Shown here piece after piece: positions 1 to 9,101 of a stretch of 64,000 nt of DNA. Within the stretch, counting starts at the first letter, position 1; every line of letters starts with the position of its first letter. The stretch is from positions 2,305,501-2,369,500 of the forward strand of contig JAUISW010000001.1 in the NCBI GenBank assembly GCA_030434875.1, read 5' to 3'. The notes below the pieces were generated by a model, which saw only the letters and a list, made by a program, of their open reading frames with translations, was not told the origin of the DNA and made no database searches. The translations under genes and the position numbers were made by a program. Origin of the DNA: Lachnospiraceae bacterium C1.1. Lineage in GTDB: Bacteria > Bacillota > Clostridia > Lachnospirales > Lachnospiraceae.

Positions 1-508
1 TCGAGAAACTTGATGATGAATTGGAATTATAGTATTTTTTCATGAATTTAACATATTCATCAAAAAATTCTTCATAACTATCCATGGCTGCCTTAAATTT
101 GGGATCTATTCCGGCTGTTTTATTTGAACTTGTACTCTTGGAGGATTTTTCTTTCGATAACGATGAATCTGAAGAGTCCTTACTTTTAGATGAAGAACCA
201 TAATTTTTCGAGTATAGATCGGAGTATGTATTCAATGTATCTGAATATGAATCAAGCGCATCTGAATAAGACTTGCCATATTCCTTCATGGCATCAGAAT
301 ATGCGTCCTTATACTCTTTCATAGCATCTGAATACGCGTCCTTATATTCTTTCATAGCATCAGAATATGCGTCCTTGTATTCTTTTATGGCTCCGGAATA
401 TGCCTTTGAAAAAGGATTGCTTCCTGCTGCATAACATGAAAACGGCTGTTGAATACATGTTACTGTAAAAATCGTAGCAAAAACTGACGCAATAATATTT
501 TTTCTCAT
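1..508 (-). CDS. Secreted repeat protein, C-terminus beyond window edge (DUF6591-like)
   Basis: The reading frame starts at an ATG preceded by a GGGAG ribosome binding site and stays open to base 1, so at least 168 residues are visible and the C-terminus is missing. The first 27 or so residues form a signal peptide (MRKN, a hydrophobic stretch, then CYAAG). Next come about four 11-residue repeats of the type EYKDAYSDAMK, then a Ser/Lys-rich linker, then a segment GIDPKFKAAMDSYEEFFDEY. That last segment resembles the DUF6591 family of secreted Lachnospiraceae proteins, an assignment made from memory. Its biochemical role is unknown; the repeats and linker suggest an extracytoplasmic, possibly wall-associated protein. 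Confidence 0.7.
   Translation of the reverse strand, partial: MRKNIIASVFATIFTVTCIQQPFSCYAAGSNPFSKAYSGAIKEYKDAYSDAMKEYKDAYSDAMKEYKDAYSDAMKEYGKSYSDALDSYSDTLNTYSDLYSKNYGSSSKSKDSSDSSLSKEKSSKSTSSNKTAGIDPKFKAAMDSYEEFFDEYVKFMKKYYNSNSSSSFS
271..405 (-). repeat. Tandem 33-bp coding repeats
   Basis: Four near-identical 33-bp units encode the 11-residue repeats (core AYSDAMKEYKD) of the secreted protein. Differences between units are mostly at third codon positions, so the peptide is conserved while the DNA drifts. Units of this kind can change number by slippage or recombination. Confidence 0.75.
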
Positions 509-657
509 AACTCCCTCCTACCCACTATTCATAGTGAAATACCTATTTTAATCTTATCATATTTTACCATTCAATTGAGTACTATTCGACATACAATTGA
601 ACTCTATTTTGATTTTTGTCTATGCAATAAAATGTTATAAAAAAAGGATTATCGTAC

Positions 658-963
658 ATGGATATAATAAAAAGAATTGACTATCTAATGAAAGAAAGAA
701 AATGGTCAGATTACAGACTATCAAAGGAATCCGGTCTATCTTCCTCTACAATAGCCAATATTCACCGGCGTAATACTGTTCCATCTATTGCAACACTTGA
801 GCTTATATGCAACGCATTTGGAATTACCTTGTCACAATTTTTCAACGATGACTCAGCATATGTCCAGCTTAATAAGGAACAGCAGCATCTGTTTTCGAAA
901 TGGCTTTCTCTTACAAACAGCCAGAAGCAGTTAATCTTAAAACTTATTGAAGAATTCAAATAA
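658..963 (+). CDS. XRE-family transcriptional regulator
   Basis: This 101-residue protein is a short XRE/Cro-type DNA-binding protein. The helix-turn-helix occupies roughly residues 8-62; the recognition segment SGLSSSTIANIHRR is followed by the usual PSIATLELICNAFGITLSQFF end of the domain. An AAAAAGGA ribosome binding site precedes the ATG. The remaining residues are a short helical tail, with no ligand-binding or protease domain. It stands alone between oppositely oriented genes, so its targets cannot be read from context. Confidence 0.85.
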   Translation: MDIIKRIDYLMKERKWSDYRLSKESGLSSSTIANIHRRNTVPSIATLELICNAFGITLSQFFNDDSAYVQLNKEQQHLFSKWLSLTNSQKQLILKLIEEFK

Positions 964-991
964 AATATCTGTATCTTTTTGTATGCTATTT

Positions 992-1030
992 TTCAGCTTC
1001 ATCCACATCTTATTACGGGACGAAGCTGAA
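992..1030. terminator. Bidirectional terminator hairpin between convergent genes
   Basis: A perfect 9-bp inverted repeat (TTCAGCTTC / GAAGCTGAA) is flanked on the left by a T-rich tract. It lies between the ends of the converging XRE gene and the small HTH gene, so it can serve both. Confidence 0.6.
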
Positions 1031-1055
1031 TCCTTCAGTACATCTCACCTGATCT

Positions 1056-1520
1056 TTATTCCTGTGTCCCACTCGGTCTCAAAGGCTCCAGTTTATTTGC
1101 AAGCAGCATCTCATTCACGTCGATGATGCTGCCGGGATGCTCATTGAAACAGGTCATAAGCAATGCGTCCCTTGTATCCCTTGCATAGAGTTTTCCCATG
1201 CCGTAGAGTTTCAGTGCCTCCTGGGTCTCACTCAGTGTAAATCCGGCTCCATAGCATATGCGAAGGATGAAGTCCCTTTGTCCCGTTGTTCTTTCGCCGG
1301 AAAGGATTTTATAACCATATTTCAGAGGAACATCTGCCCTGAGAAAAACATCCTGTTTCAGGAGTCCCTTTTCTTTTAGTCTTTCTCTTACGTATATAAC
1401 AAAATCTTTTTTCCCGTTAAGCAGGTTTTCCTCATTTTCCTCTACAAAATCCGCTATATTTCCCGGATGTGTGTGTTCGAGGATCTGTTCAAGTTCCGCA
1501 GTATCTTTTTTGTACATCAT
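1056..1520 (-). CDS. HTH-like protein divergent from a Ser/Thr kinase
   Basis: The protein is about 154 residues. An in-frame GTG (1526) and two ATGs (1520, 1517) are available; 1520 is preferred because AGGGG lies five bases upstream. Residues 45-100 (RERLKEKGLLKQDVFLRADV then YKILSGERTTGQRDFILRIC) read like a degenerate XRE helix-turn-helix. The tail (LSETQEALKLYGMGKLYARD, then DALLMTCFNEHPGSIIDVNEMLL) matches in layout the C-terminus of the macrodomain-HTH protein at 48451-49614, so both share one domain type. It is transcribed away from the kinase gene 45 bp off and may be its regulator or substrate; that is inference. Confidence 0.7.
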   Translation of the reverse strand: MMYKKDTAELEQILEHTHPGNIADFVEENEENLLNGKKDFVIYVRERLKEKGLLKQDVFLRADVPLKYGYKILSGERTTGQRDFILRICYGAGFTLSETQEALKLYGMGKLYARDTRDALLMTCFNEHPGSIIDVNEMLLANKLEPLRPSGTQE

Positions 1521-1564
1521 TATCACCCCTATCTGTGTTATACTGTTTTCAGGAGGCAGATATC

Positions 1565-2308
1565 ATGTTTAATAACAGACTCCCAGTTTCCTATTACAAA
1601 GAGCTGGCTGCACTTTCTGAAAAGCATAAGGTTTACATTGTTCAACATGTTGAAAACAAAAAAATCTTTCTAAAAAAAATTTTAACTGTCTACAATCTAA
1701 ATGTCTATGAGCAGCTCTTTCGCCAGCCTGCAAGGAATGTTCCAAGGATCCATGCCATGTATGAAAGTGATGGTATGCTGACTATTATTGAAGAATATAT
1801 ATCCGGGGATACTCTCGAGGAAATAGTAAATATCTGCGGAAAAATCCCCGAAGCTGAAGCTGTTTCCTATTGTATGAAATTGTGTGATATACTCCATGAG
1901 CTTCATTCCAGAAAACCGCCCATTATCCATCGTGACATCAAGCCCTCCAACATCATGCTCACCGAAGATGAAAGGATTGTCCTGATAGACTTTAACGCTG
2001 CGCGTCAATGTACAAATATGAGCGGGCGTGACACCAGGCTTATAGGTACAGAAGGCTACGCTGCTCCGGAACAGTTCGGCTTTGGAAATTCCACATCCAG
2101 GTCTGATATTTATGCTATAGGTAGACTTCTGGAAGATATTACCGGATTATCCTCTGATCAATACACAAAGATTTCACCGAAAACAAAACGTGTCATTGCC
2201 AAGTGTCTCGAGATCAATCCGAAAGACCGTTTTCATGATGTGCAGCATCTAAAGTCAGCACTCAAAAAAATTTGTAACTATTCATCAGCGCGAAGCACTT
2301 ACTGCTGA
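1565..2308 (+). CDS. Ser/Thr protein kinase (eukaryote-like, soluble)
   Basis: Start at 1565 is supported by AGGAGG nine bases upstream; a longer open frame before it overlaps the divergent gene and is not used. The 247-residue protein is a kinase domain only. Visible motifs are the catalytic loop HRDIKPSN (about residues 122-129), the metal motif DFN in place of DFG (about 142-144), and the activation/P+1 segment GTEGYAAPEQFG. The N-lobe is short, and its glycine-rich loop is not obvious, although a Lys pair (FLKKI) could supply the ATP-anchoring lysine. No PASTA repeats or membrane segment are present, so it is cytoplasmic. It is likely active, but this is uncertain because of the weak N-lobe. 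Confidence 0.85.
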   Translation: MFNNRLPVSYYKELAALSEKHKVYIVQHVENKKIFLKKILTVYNLNVYEQLFRQPARNVPRIHAMYESDGMLTIIEEYISGDTLEEIVNICGKIPEAEAVSYCMKLCDILHELHSRKPPIIHRDIKPSNIMLTEDERIVLIDFNAARQCTNMSGRDTRLIGTEGYAAPEQFGFGNSTSRSDIYAIGRLLEDITGLSSDQYTKISPKTKRVIAKCLEINPKDRFHDVQHLKSALKKICNYSSARSTYC

Positions 2309-2378
2309 GCGGCTGCCTGATAACCAAAAGCTGCAAGTGCCGCTCCGAACTTTCCATGCCGATAGGCTTCGGGGCGGC

Positions 2379-2407
2379 GTAACTGTTCAGATTTCCTAAA
2401 CAGTTAC
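2379..2407 (+). terminator. Terminator hairpin after kinase gene
   Basis: Perfect 9-bp stem GTAACTGTT / AACAGTTAC with an 11-base loop, followed by TGATTTTATTAT. It lies 70 bp after the kinase stop codon. Confidence 0.5.
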
Positions 2408-2510
2408 TGATTTTATTATAACAATCATATGGCTTTCCCGTTCCCCCCTCAGAGGGGGAATAAGGTATTTTTCTAAATTCAATTTTAATTGTTCTATGGA
2501 GCAAAGATCT

Positions 2511-3665
2511 ATGAAAATTGTGACATGTCCTGTATGCGGATACAGATGCTCAAAAACAGCTGAAAAATGTCCTGAATGTGGTTTTAAGATAAAGGACTAT
2601 TTTACAGACAGCAGAAAAAAAGAACTAAATCCAGCTGTCCTGCTTATAGCGCTATGTTTTTTTGTATTCCTGGCAGCTGCTGTATTTATCAGTTTTTTTT
2701 ATTTTTCTGGCTCTCATAAGGTTCAGAATTATGCCTCGGAGTCAGCTGCTCCACCACAATCTGTCTTTCCTGATGAAGTATCGGAAGATCAGAATGACCT
2801 GAGTGAAGAAAATCCCCTCAAAAGCCCTACGGTTTCTGCTGCTTCTATAGATGTGACAGGAGTATACACTGGAGATGATACTACTATACTCGTCATTGAT
2901 TCAGACGGATATGCCTATTATTTCTATTCAAATGCAGAATTCATCGAACTCCGACGTCCATGGTACGAGGATGAAAATACTGTTTACATCGAACTGGCAA
3001 AACTTCACTGTACTATTTATGCAGAAAAAAACAGCACTGAGCTTATATTCAAATCCGACAGTCTGAATTGGAATACTGAACAGTTTACACGACTCAATGT
3101 TTCTCCTGATGACTTTCTTACCAGAACTACAACAGCCTTTGATCCAAAAGCAGTGTTTAATGAAGACGGAACAATGACCTGCACTATCGATGATACTGAA
3201 TATATCATTCCTGACACTTTCAGGGATAATGTAGATGAATCAGATTCAAGAAATGACTATTCCTGTTTTATTGATACGGATAGAGATACAAATTATGGAG
3301 CCGCTATCCTTTTGTACACTGAAAGCAATGCTTCAGTCATTAACAGTGGAAACTTCGCTGTCTATGCGGATCTTTTCCTTAAAAGATTCATGAGCAATTC
3401 CGTCCTGAAATCTGCTGAAACAACCAGCATCGCAGGGCATCAGGGTTTCATAGGCCAGTTTGATTCAGCCATGCCGAATTCAAACTTCAATTATCTGAGC
3501 GACTATCTTTTTTCCGGTTATATTGCCATGTTTTATAATGAAAAATCAGGTTCGCTCGATTATGCCATGTTTATGCAAAATTCACACCGAAACAGGGATA
3601 ACAGCGTTCCCTTCCTAAATATGCTTAAAAATGCATCAGAAAAAGAAGGAACTGCTGATAAATGA
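2511..3665 (+). CDS. Zinc-ribbon membrane-anchored protein
   Basis: An in-frame ATG lies at 2496, but GGAG sits nine bases before the ATG at 2511, so 2511 is chosen (384 residues). Four cysteines at residues 6, 9, 20 and 23 (CPVC and CPEC) form a zinc ribbon. A hydrophobic helix follows at about residues 43-65. A Ser/Pro/Asp-rich linker then leads to about 270 residues with no domain I recognise, rich in Asp, Thr and Ser and probably extracytoplasmic. Zinc-ribbon plus single-helix plus exported domain is a common layout in Firmicutes. The function is unknown; it follows the kinase in the same direction and could be its membrane partner. Confidence 0.75.
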   Translation: MKIVTCPVCGYRCSKTAEKCPECGFKIKDYFTDSRKKELNPAVLLIALCFFVFLAAAVFISFFYFSGSHKVQNYASESAAPPQSVFPDEVSEDQNDLSEENPLKSPTVSAASIDVTGVYTGDDTTILVIDSDGYAYYFYSNAEFIELRRPWYEDENTVYIELAKLHCTIYAEKNSTELIFKSDSLNWNTEQFTRLNVSPDDFLTRTTTAFDPKAVFNEDGTMTCTIDDTEYIIPDTFRDNVDESDSRNDYSCFIDTDRDTNYGAAILLYTESNASVINSGNFAVYADLFLKRFMSNSVLKSAETTSIAGHQGFIGQFDSAMPNSNFNYLSDYLFSGYIAMFYNEKSGSLDYAMFMQNSHRNRDNSVPFLNMLKNASEKEGTADK

Positions 3666-4171
3666 TCATGCACGCTTAAACATGCATTATTTATCTACAG
3701 TTCCTTATACCGATTCCGGCTGATGTCCGCATCTTTACGGTTACCCCACGTCAGGTTCTTACGAAGTCAGCAGCAAGGCACCGGCTGCTGAACGAATAGC
3801 AGCTCTTCACAGACACCACATTTAAACCCTTATAAACTTATCTCATTTTCCACGGCTGCTTTTTTCCGGGCTTCTTCCACTATGTTACACCCCAGTACGC
3901 GCCCTACCACTTTAAGCTTTGTCTTGTCATCTGAGTTGAGCTTATATCTGACTTAATCTTGTCGAATGTGACATATCCTGTCTAATGATTTTCCAAAGTT
4001 TATTATGAGCTTTCGTCCGGATTTGTTCAATATATAATTTCCATTAAATTGCACAAAAGAATGTACAACAGCTATTATCTGTTTTTGTAATAATAGACAA
4101 TTCTTTTTGAGTTTTTATGATATAAGGTTTATAATGATTTTATAACATTTCTCAGAAGGGGACGACTATAG
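3666..4171. other. Gene-free stretch, possible decayed remnant
   Basis: About 500 bp without a supported gene. On the minus strand, roughly 3836-3960 can be read as YKLNSDDKTKLKVVGRVLGC and onward to a stop, which looks like a coding C-terminus with no start or upstream part, so it may be a gene remnant. The last 60 bp before the permease gene are AT-rich and hold its promoter and a GAAGGGG ribosome binding site. Nothing else was recognised. Confidence 0.35.
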
Positions 4172-5116
4172 ATGGCTTTTGTCTTTACATTATTATCAAT
4201 GCTTATGACATGTGGTGCGGATTTATTCGAAAAAAAATCCGTATCCTCTAAAACAGAAGAAGCACTGAAAACTGTAGTCTGGTACGGTATATTTAATGTA
4301 ATTCTTTTTATCGTAATTATATTATTTGGTATGGATGAAACATCATTAATGCCCCATGAGCTTATTTGTAAAACACCGGTAGTTTTACTGACTCCTTTAC
4401 TGAACAGCCTGTGTCTTTTCTTCGGACTTATGGCTTACAAGCATGTAGGAGTATCCATAAAAAATACTTTCGGAAACACTGATGGCCTTTTTTTTGTTCT
4501 TCTTCTGGTATTTTTTCATATAACAACAGGCAATGCCCATTATGCCGTCAGGCTTTTTACTCCATTTGCAGTATCCGGCCTGATCCTGATAATAACTGCG
4601 GGTATTGTTTACCCCAATATCAAAGCCCGGCATAATAATGACAGTGATGATCAGAGTGCCCCACCAGAAGCCAATTCGAAGGAACGGCTCATTACAGGAA
4701 TCCTGCTGGCACTCACAGCGGCTTTCTTTGATGGTGCGGAATCCATGGTAACCAGTGTACTTATCGGAGATGATATAGTAGATTCTGCAGACTTTCTTGC
4801 GGCATCTTCACTGATGCATGTCATCATTGCTCTTTTTATCTGGATTTATCTCTGGCTTACTGACAAAAAGCCCTACAATCCTTTTGGCAAAACCGAAAAA
4901 AACCGTTTTATCAGTCAGCTTTTTCTACTTGGCAGTGACATTCTTTATATTTTTGCAGTATTCAATGATCCACTTTTAGGTATTATATTATGGAATGCAT
5001 TTCCTATCCTGGATATCATCGGAGCACGTATCTTTATGAAAGAAAAGCTCTCCTTCCGGCAATATATGATCCTGATAATACTGATAGTAGGTGCAGTGCT
5101 TGTAAGTCTGTCATAG
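4172..5116 (+). CDS. DMT-superfamily (EamA-like) permease
   Basis: The 314-residue protein has about ten hydrophobic helices arranged as two similar halves, typical of drug/metabolite transporters, with a polar loop (NNDSDDQSAPPEANSKERL) near residue 155 separating the halves. The final helix (YMILIILIVGAVLVSLS) closes the second half. The substrate cannot be predicted. The start has GAAGGGGACG upstream. The stop is 12 bp before the start of the next transporter gene, so the two are probably co-transcribed. Confidence 0.8.
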   Translation: MAFVFTLLSMLMTCGADLFEKKSVSSKTEEALKTVVWYGIFNVILFIVIILFGMDETSLMPHELICKTPVVLLTPLLNSLCLFFGLMAYKHVGVSIKNTFGNTDGLFFVLLLVFFHITTGNAHYAVRLFTPFAVSGLILIITAGIVYPNIKARHNNDSDDQSAPPEANSKERLITGILLALTAAFFDGAESMVTSVLIGDDIVDSADFLAASSLMHVIIALFIWIYLWLTDKKPYNPFGKTEKNRFISQLFLLGSDILYIFAVFNDPLLGIILWNAFPILDIIGARIFMKEKLSFRQYMILIILIVGAVLVSLS

Positions 5117-5128
5117 AGGGGGCTCATC

Positions 5129-7371
5129 ATGAAAAAAAGTCGCTGATTTTTTATAAATATGTTATACCAATACTGTTCATCGCATCATTGTCTTTTTTAA
5201 TGGATTATATTGCCGGCATACTGTCCAATGATGATTCTATCTTATTGGGGGAATCCATAGAAGCCGTAGGATCTGTCATCTTCGGTCCGGCTGTCGGTGG
5301 AATTGCAACCCTGATCAGCTGCATATTGACAGATTATCTGATGTACCATAGTTTTGAATATAGCTTTGTAAGTATTTTTGAGGCTTCTTCAATGTTTCTT
5401 ATTGGTAAGATATACAGAAGCCTTAATCAGGATGAGGATAAATTCGGTGTCCGTGAGATCGTTGTTTTTAATTTCGTTCAGGTTGTGGTAAATGTTTCTG
5501 TACTGTACCTGTCAACACCACCTGCCGCCGTTCTTTTTTTTGGATTCATAGTTAATGAATGGTCAAGAGAGGATATGCTTATTGAAATGGCAGCCTTAGG
5601 GAATAATACGTTTTCAGCGTGCATATCCATAGCCCTTATAGGAACTGTCATGCTGGCAGCAGCTACTTTTGTCAGAAAAAAAATAAAAGATTACGGATCT
5701 GTTTCCGCAGTATTTCATTCTATGATCAAACTCAATTTTATCAGAAAGGAATACAGAACCCGTGCTTTGGAATATTCTGTCGGAGTATTTTTTGCCATCG
5801 CACTCACAATGGTAGACGGGGTGATTTCAGGACATTATCTTGGAATCGATGCGCTGGCAGCGACTTCACTTATGTTTCCTCTGGCATCTTTCAGCTCTTT
5901 CGTTTCCAATATCATCACTTCCGGCTGCTCGAATCTCTGTGCTATAGCCAGAGGAGATGGTGATTACGAAAAAGCTGAAAGGCTTTTTTCGCTTGGTCTT
6001 ATCACGACTATTGCATTGGGACTGCTTCAGTCCTTTATATTTTATGTCACACAGGATAATTATTTTAATTTCTATACTACCACAAGCACGATCGAGAGAT
6101 TAGCAAGGGAATATTACCGCTTTTATATTTTTGTCCCACCCTTTATGGCACTGGCTACATTCATGGATGAAATGGTTGCCTCGGACGGGGATGACATGCT
6201 TTCCTATGCCGGGTATCTGACATCATTTGCTGTCAATGTCGGAGCATCGATCATTCTGTCAGGGATCATGGGAATTGGAGGTCTTTCACTGGGAACAATG
6301 CTGAGTTATGCATCTTATCTTTTAGTTGTTCTCCTACATTTCCTGAAAAAAAGCAACACCTGCAAATTCCGTTTCTGGTTCTCTTTTATGGATCTTTTCA
6401 GATTTGTTGAACTGTCCCTAAAGGCCAATACCTCCGGATTGTGCATGTCTGCAGCATCAGCCACGTTTACAAAGGGAATACTTCTCTTCTGGGGAAATGA
6501 TTATCTTATTGCCAACACCGTGCTGTGTGCTATGCTGGAAATATATGAAATGATCAATGGTCCGTCCGAAGCAGCAGAATATCTATTCGCAACTTATTTA
6601 GGAGAAAAAAACAGGGATGGCATAAAGACTCTCTTCCTTGAGACATTGACTGCCTGTCTTGTCATCGGAATGGCAGTATCTCTTCTTTTACTTATGATGC
6701 CAAATATAGTGCTGATGCTATACGGTATAAATGATTCACCGCTCAACGTCGAGCTTATCAAATGCATCCGATATTGTGCTGTTGGACTTATCGCTGCTTC
6801 TATAGGCGGTTTTCTAAGTGACTATTATGGCAATACAAAAAAACCTCTGTGGTCATGCATGCTGGTCACCTTCCGCATTGCAATCTTTCCAATTCTCTTC
6901 TGTGTGACTTTTAGCCTGGAAGGCGGGATCATTGCAATGGGTAAGGGAATGCTGCTTGCCCAGATTTTTTCGATAGCCATTTTCTATGGATTTGTCGTAA
7001 TAATAAATGGCAGCGAAAGTATTCCCTATATGCTGGATGATCCCGACTTTGAAAAGGTAAGGACGATTTCATTTGAATATACTCCTGAGGATTATGAACG
7101 GATCAGCAGCTGGATAAATGATAATCTGGCAGAGCTTGGCATTGAGGATAAAAGCAGAAAGTCAGTCTGCGATATCCTGCGTTCACTCTGGGAGCAGACA
7201 GATAAAAGGAACAGCAAAAAGACCGTGCTTGGTGAATGTGTCCTCAGGTTTATTGAAGAACCCGTGGTCGTGATCAAGGATAACGGTGAGCTTTTTAAAC
7301 CTGATATAGAAAATGACCATATCAGTTATAATGTATTAATGTCCTCAAACAGCAATACGATCCGTATATAA
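5129..7371 (+). pseudogene. MATE-family transporter fusion with apparent frameshift after start codon
   Basis: The only start with a good ribosome binding site (GAGGGGG) is ATG 5129, but that frame stops after five codons. One extra A in the seven-A run 5132-5138 would give MKKKSLIFYKYVIPILF and join the long open frame (about 747 residues). The alternatives are an internal ATG in LMDYIAG, or ATG 4990 inside the permease gene. The order is: N-terminal multi-helix region resembling an ECF-type substrate-binding component (about residues 1-190), a MATE-like twelve-helix core (about 215-650), and a soluble C-terminus ending in a GHKL-ATPase-like segment (VVVIKDNGELFKPD). The gene is intact apart from the homopolymer, so it is probably functional or phase-variable. 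Substrate unknown. Confidence 0.65.
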
Positions 7372-7493
7372 TGAGTGAATCACAGACTGGTCCATCTTTC
7401 GTCCGGACTCATACTGAAGCGGGTTTACAATGCCGTCATCCGCTGATGCAAGAAACCATGAGGAGATGACCCCTGGGGACGTTGTTTAGGGCT

Positions 7494-7538
7494 CAAAAAA
7501 ATCCGTCCGCATAGTTTTTCTAATCTATACGGACGGAT
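7494..7538 (-). terminator. Rho-independent terminator upstream-facing copy 1
   Basis: Read on the minus strand, a 14-bp near-perfect stem ends in seven T. It has a near-identical copy at 8752-8795 in which paired bases have changed together, which supports a real hairpin. It is the terminator of the Rpn gene. Confidence 0.8.
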
Positions 7539-7578
7539 CATCTTTCATATTTCAATATTCATTTGCAGCTGTGCTGTT

Positions 7579-8505
7579 TTATTGTTTTTCTGTATTTTCT
7601 GACTTCATCAGCTTTTTAGCTTCTTCAATCTGCGTATAAGTCACATTCAGCATGGTTTTCGCCGTTTCTTCCGTACCGCCATTTTTCAAAAAGGCGGCTA
7701 TCGTATCTAAAATGCCCTCTTGGCGGCCCACTTTCAGGCCCTCTTTCAGACCTTCTTGGCGGCCTTCTCTCCTGCCATCTTCTCTGAATAACTGCATCGT
7801 CTCATCTTCATTATATTCTGTCAACAGCATTCCTTTCACCTCCGATCTGTGTACCATCAGAAACGGTCTCAATACAAAATCTTCCGGTATTTCTGTTATT
7901 GCTCGATCTATAGCGCTTTCTATCGGATTCTCCGAATTCTGCTCTGATTTTATTTTTCTGATCCTATCCACTAGCCAGGCGTATTCACCCAGTGGCTTGC
8001 ATTTCTCCAGCAGTTCCGAATTTTTCCCATAATTAACATTTATCATTCTGACTCTTACTTCTACATCAGGCTCTGCTCCCTGCGGGAACGAACTGCTCAG
8101 TTTCAGGTAAAGCTCATCTTCTATATTTTTACTGCCGTTGTAAAACACCACGAGCTTCGGTACCGGCAATTCCAGTAATTCACTGCCATATTTATTCAGC
8201 TTATGTGCAATAACATACTTTTCATAGAGATTCCCTATGTATTGCAGCATCCTCAGCGGCATATTCGGGTTAAAGCTCGACTGCTGCTCATACAGATTCA
8301 TCTCATCTTTCATCAGGAATGATACATCATTATGCATTCCCAGATACATAACCTCTTTTATCGTCGTTATCTCTATTTCTTCAAAGTTCCTGTAATCCGA
8401 TCCATTTACAGCATTATATAGGCTTAATGTCCACTCTTTATTTTCTTCTGCGCCGAAAATAAAGTTGAACAGACGATCCTTATATTTCTTATTATCTTCT
8501 GCCAT
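7579..8505 (-). CDS. Rpn-family recombination-promoting nuclease (PD-(D/E)XK, transposase-31-like)
   Basis: This 308-residue protein starts DRLFNFIFGAEENKEWTLSL and belongs to the Rpn/YhgA-like family of DNA nucleases related to PD-(D/E)XK enzymes. The segment HNDVSFLMKDEMNLYEQQSS holds the Asp and Glu-x-Gln positions expected of the nuclease core, and LPVPKLVVFYNG is a family hallmark. The C-terminus holds short degenerate repeats (GRREG, RQEG, LKEG), a variable region typical of these genes. E. coli Rpn proteins are toxic, act in phage defence, and are inhibited by a small protein made from the 3' end of the same gene. That 3' end is duplicated just downstream here. Confidence 0.85.
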   Translation of the reverse strand: MAEDNKKYKDRLFNFIFGAEENKEWTLSLYNAVNGSDYRNFEEIEITTIKEVMYLGMHNDVSFLMKDEMNLYEQQSSFNPNMPLRMLQYIGNLYEKYVIAHKLNKYGSELLELPVPKLVVFYNGSKNIEDELYLKLSSSFPQGAEPDVEVRVRMINVNYGKNSELLEKCKPLGEYAWLVDRIRKIKSEQNSENPIESAIDRAITEIPEDFVLRPFLMVHRSEVKGMLLTEYNEDETMQLFREDGRREGRQEGLKEGLKVGRQEGILDTIAAFLKNGGTEETAKTMLNVTYTQIEEAKKLMKSENTEKQ

Positions 8506-8690
8506 TATACCTCTTTATATTTTCATTTTAGCATATTTTTGTCAGAGAAACACTCGATTCACAATGAACTCCGACAACTTTTTATTTTGGAAAAATTGGC
8601 CTTGAAACGGCCCTGACTGCAGCTTGGCTGCAATGAATATTGAACTTACATACTTTATCACAAATGCTGGCATAATGCAAAATGAGCTTA

Positions 8691-8737
8691 GGGGACGTAG
8701 TTTGGGGCTCATTTTCTGAGCCCTAAACTACGTCCCC
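8691..8737. repeat. Long palindrome with GGGGACGTAGTTT arms
   Basis: Two 21-bp arms pair with one mismatch around a 5-base loop (TTTTC). Half of the same sequence, with one change, occurs at 7474-7494, abutting terminator copy 1. It is probably a small repetitive palindromic element whose duplication or excision shaped the Rpn duplication. Confidence 0.65.
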
Positions 8738-8751
8738 AGAGGTCAAGGCTC

Positions 8752-8795
8752 AAAAAAATCCGCCCGCATAGTTTTTCTAATCTATACGGGCGGAT
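8752..8795 (-). terminator. Rho-independent terminator copy 2
   Basis: A near-copy of the terminator at 7494-7538. In one stem the pair T-A has become C-G on both arms, which keeps the fold. It ends the short Rpn-like frame on the minus strand. Confidence 0.8.
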
Positions 8796-8835
8796 CACCT
8801 TTCATATTTCAATATTCATTTGCAGCTGTGCTGTT

Positions 8836-9099
8836 TTATTGCTTTTCTGTATTTTTTATCAGTTTCTTAGCCTCTTTGATCTGATCATCAGTCGCATTCA
8901 GCATGGTTTTCGCCATTTCTTCCGTTCCACCATTTTTCAAGAAGGCTCCTATCGCATCTAATAAGCCTTCTTGTCGGCCCTCTTTCAGGCCTTCCCTCCT
9001 GCCATCTTCTCTGAATAACTGCATCGTCTCATCTTCATTGTATTCTGTCAACAGCATTCCTTTCACCTCCGATCTGTGTACCATCAGAAACGGTCTCAA
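8836..9099 (-). pseudogene. Duplicated C-terminal part of Rpn gene (possible RpnS-like peptide)
   Basis: The 87 codons reproduce the last third of the Rpn protein at 7579-8505 (RPFLMVHRSEVKGMLLTEYN, then the GRREG/RQEG repeats, then TEETAKTML-like tail), with fewer repeat units. It starts at a TTG exactly where the match begins, next to the junction with transposase DNA at about 9100. It lacks the nuclease core and so is formally a fragment. In E. coli rpn genes the equivalent 3' segment is translated separately as an inhibitor of the full protein, so a retained C-terminal copy could still act as an inhibitor. That is inference. Confidence 0.6.
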
Positions 9100-9101
9100 T
9101 A

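Noticed and set aside
4990..5128. Upstream start of the MATE fusion at ATG 4990
   Set aside because: It lies inside the permease gene in another frame and has no ribosome binding site; the frame is better explained by a missing base after ATG 5129.
7652..8032. Antisense frame within the Rpn gene
   Set aside because: Its Pro/Ser/Arg repeats mirror the GRQEG-type repeats of the real gene.
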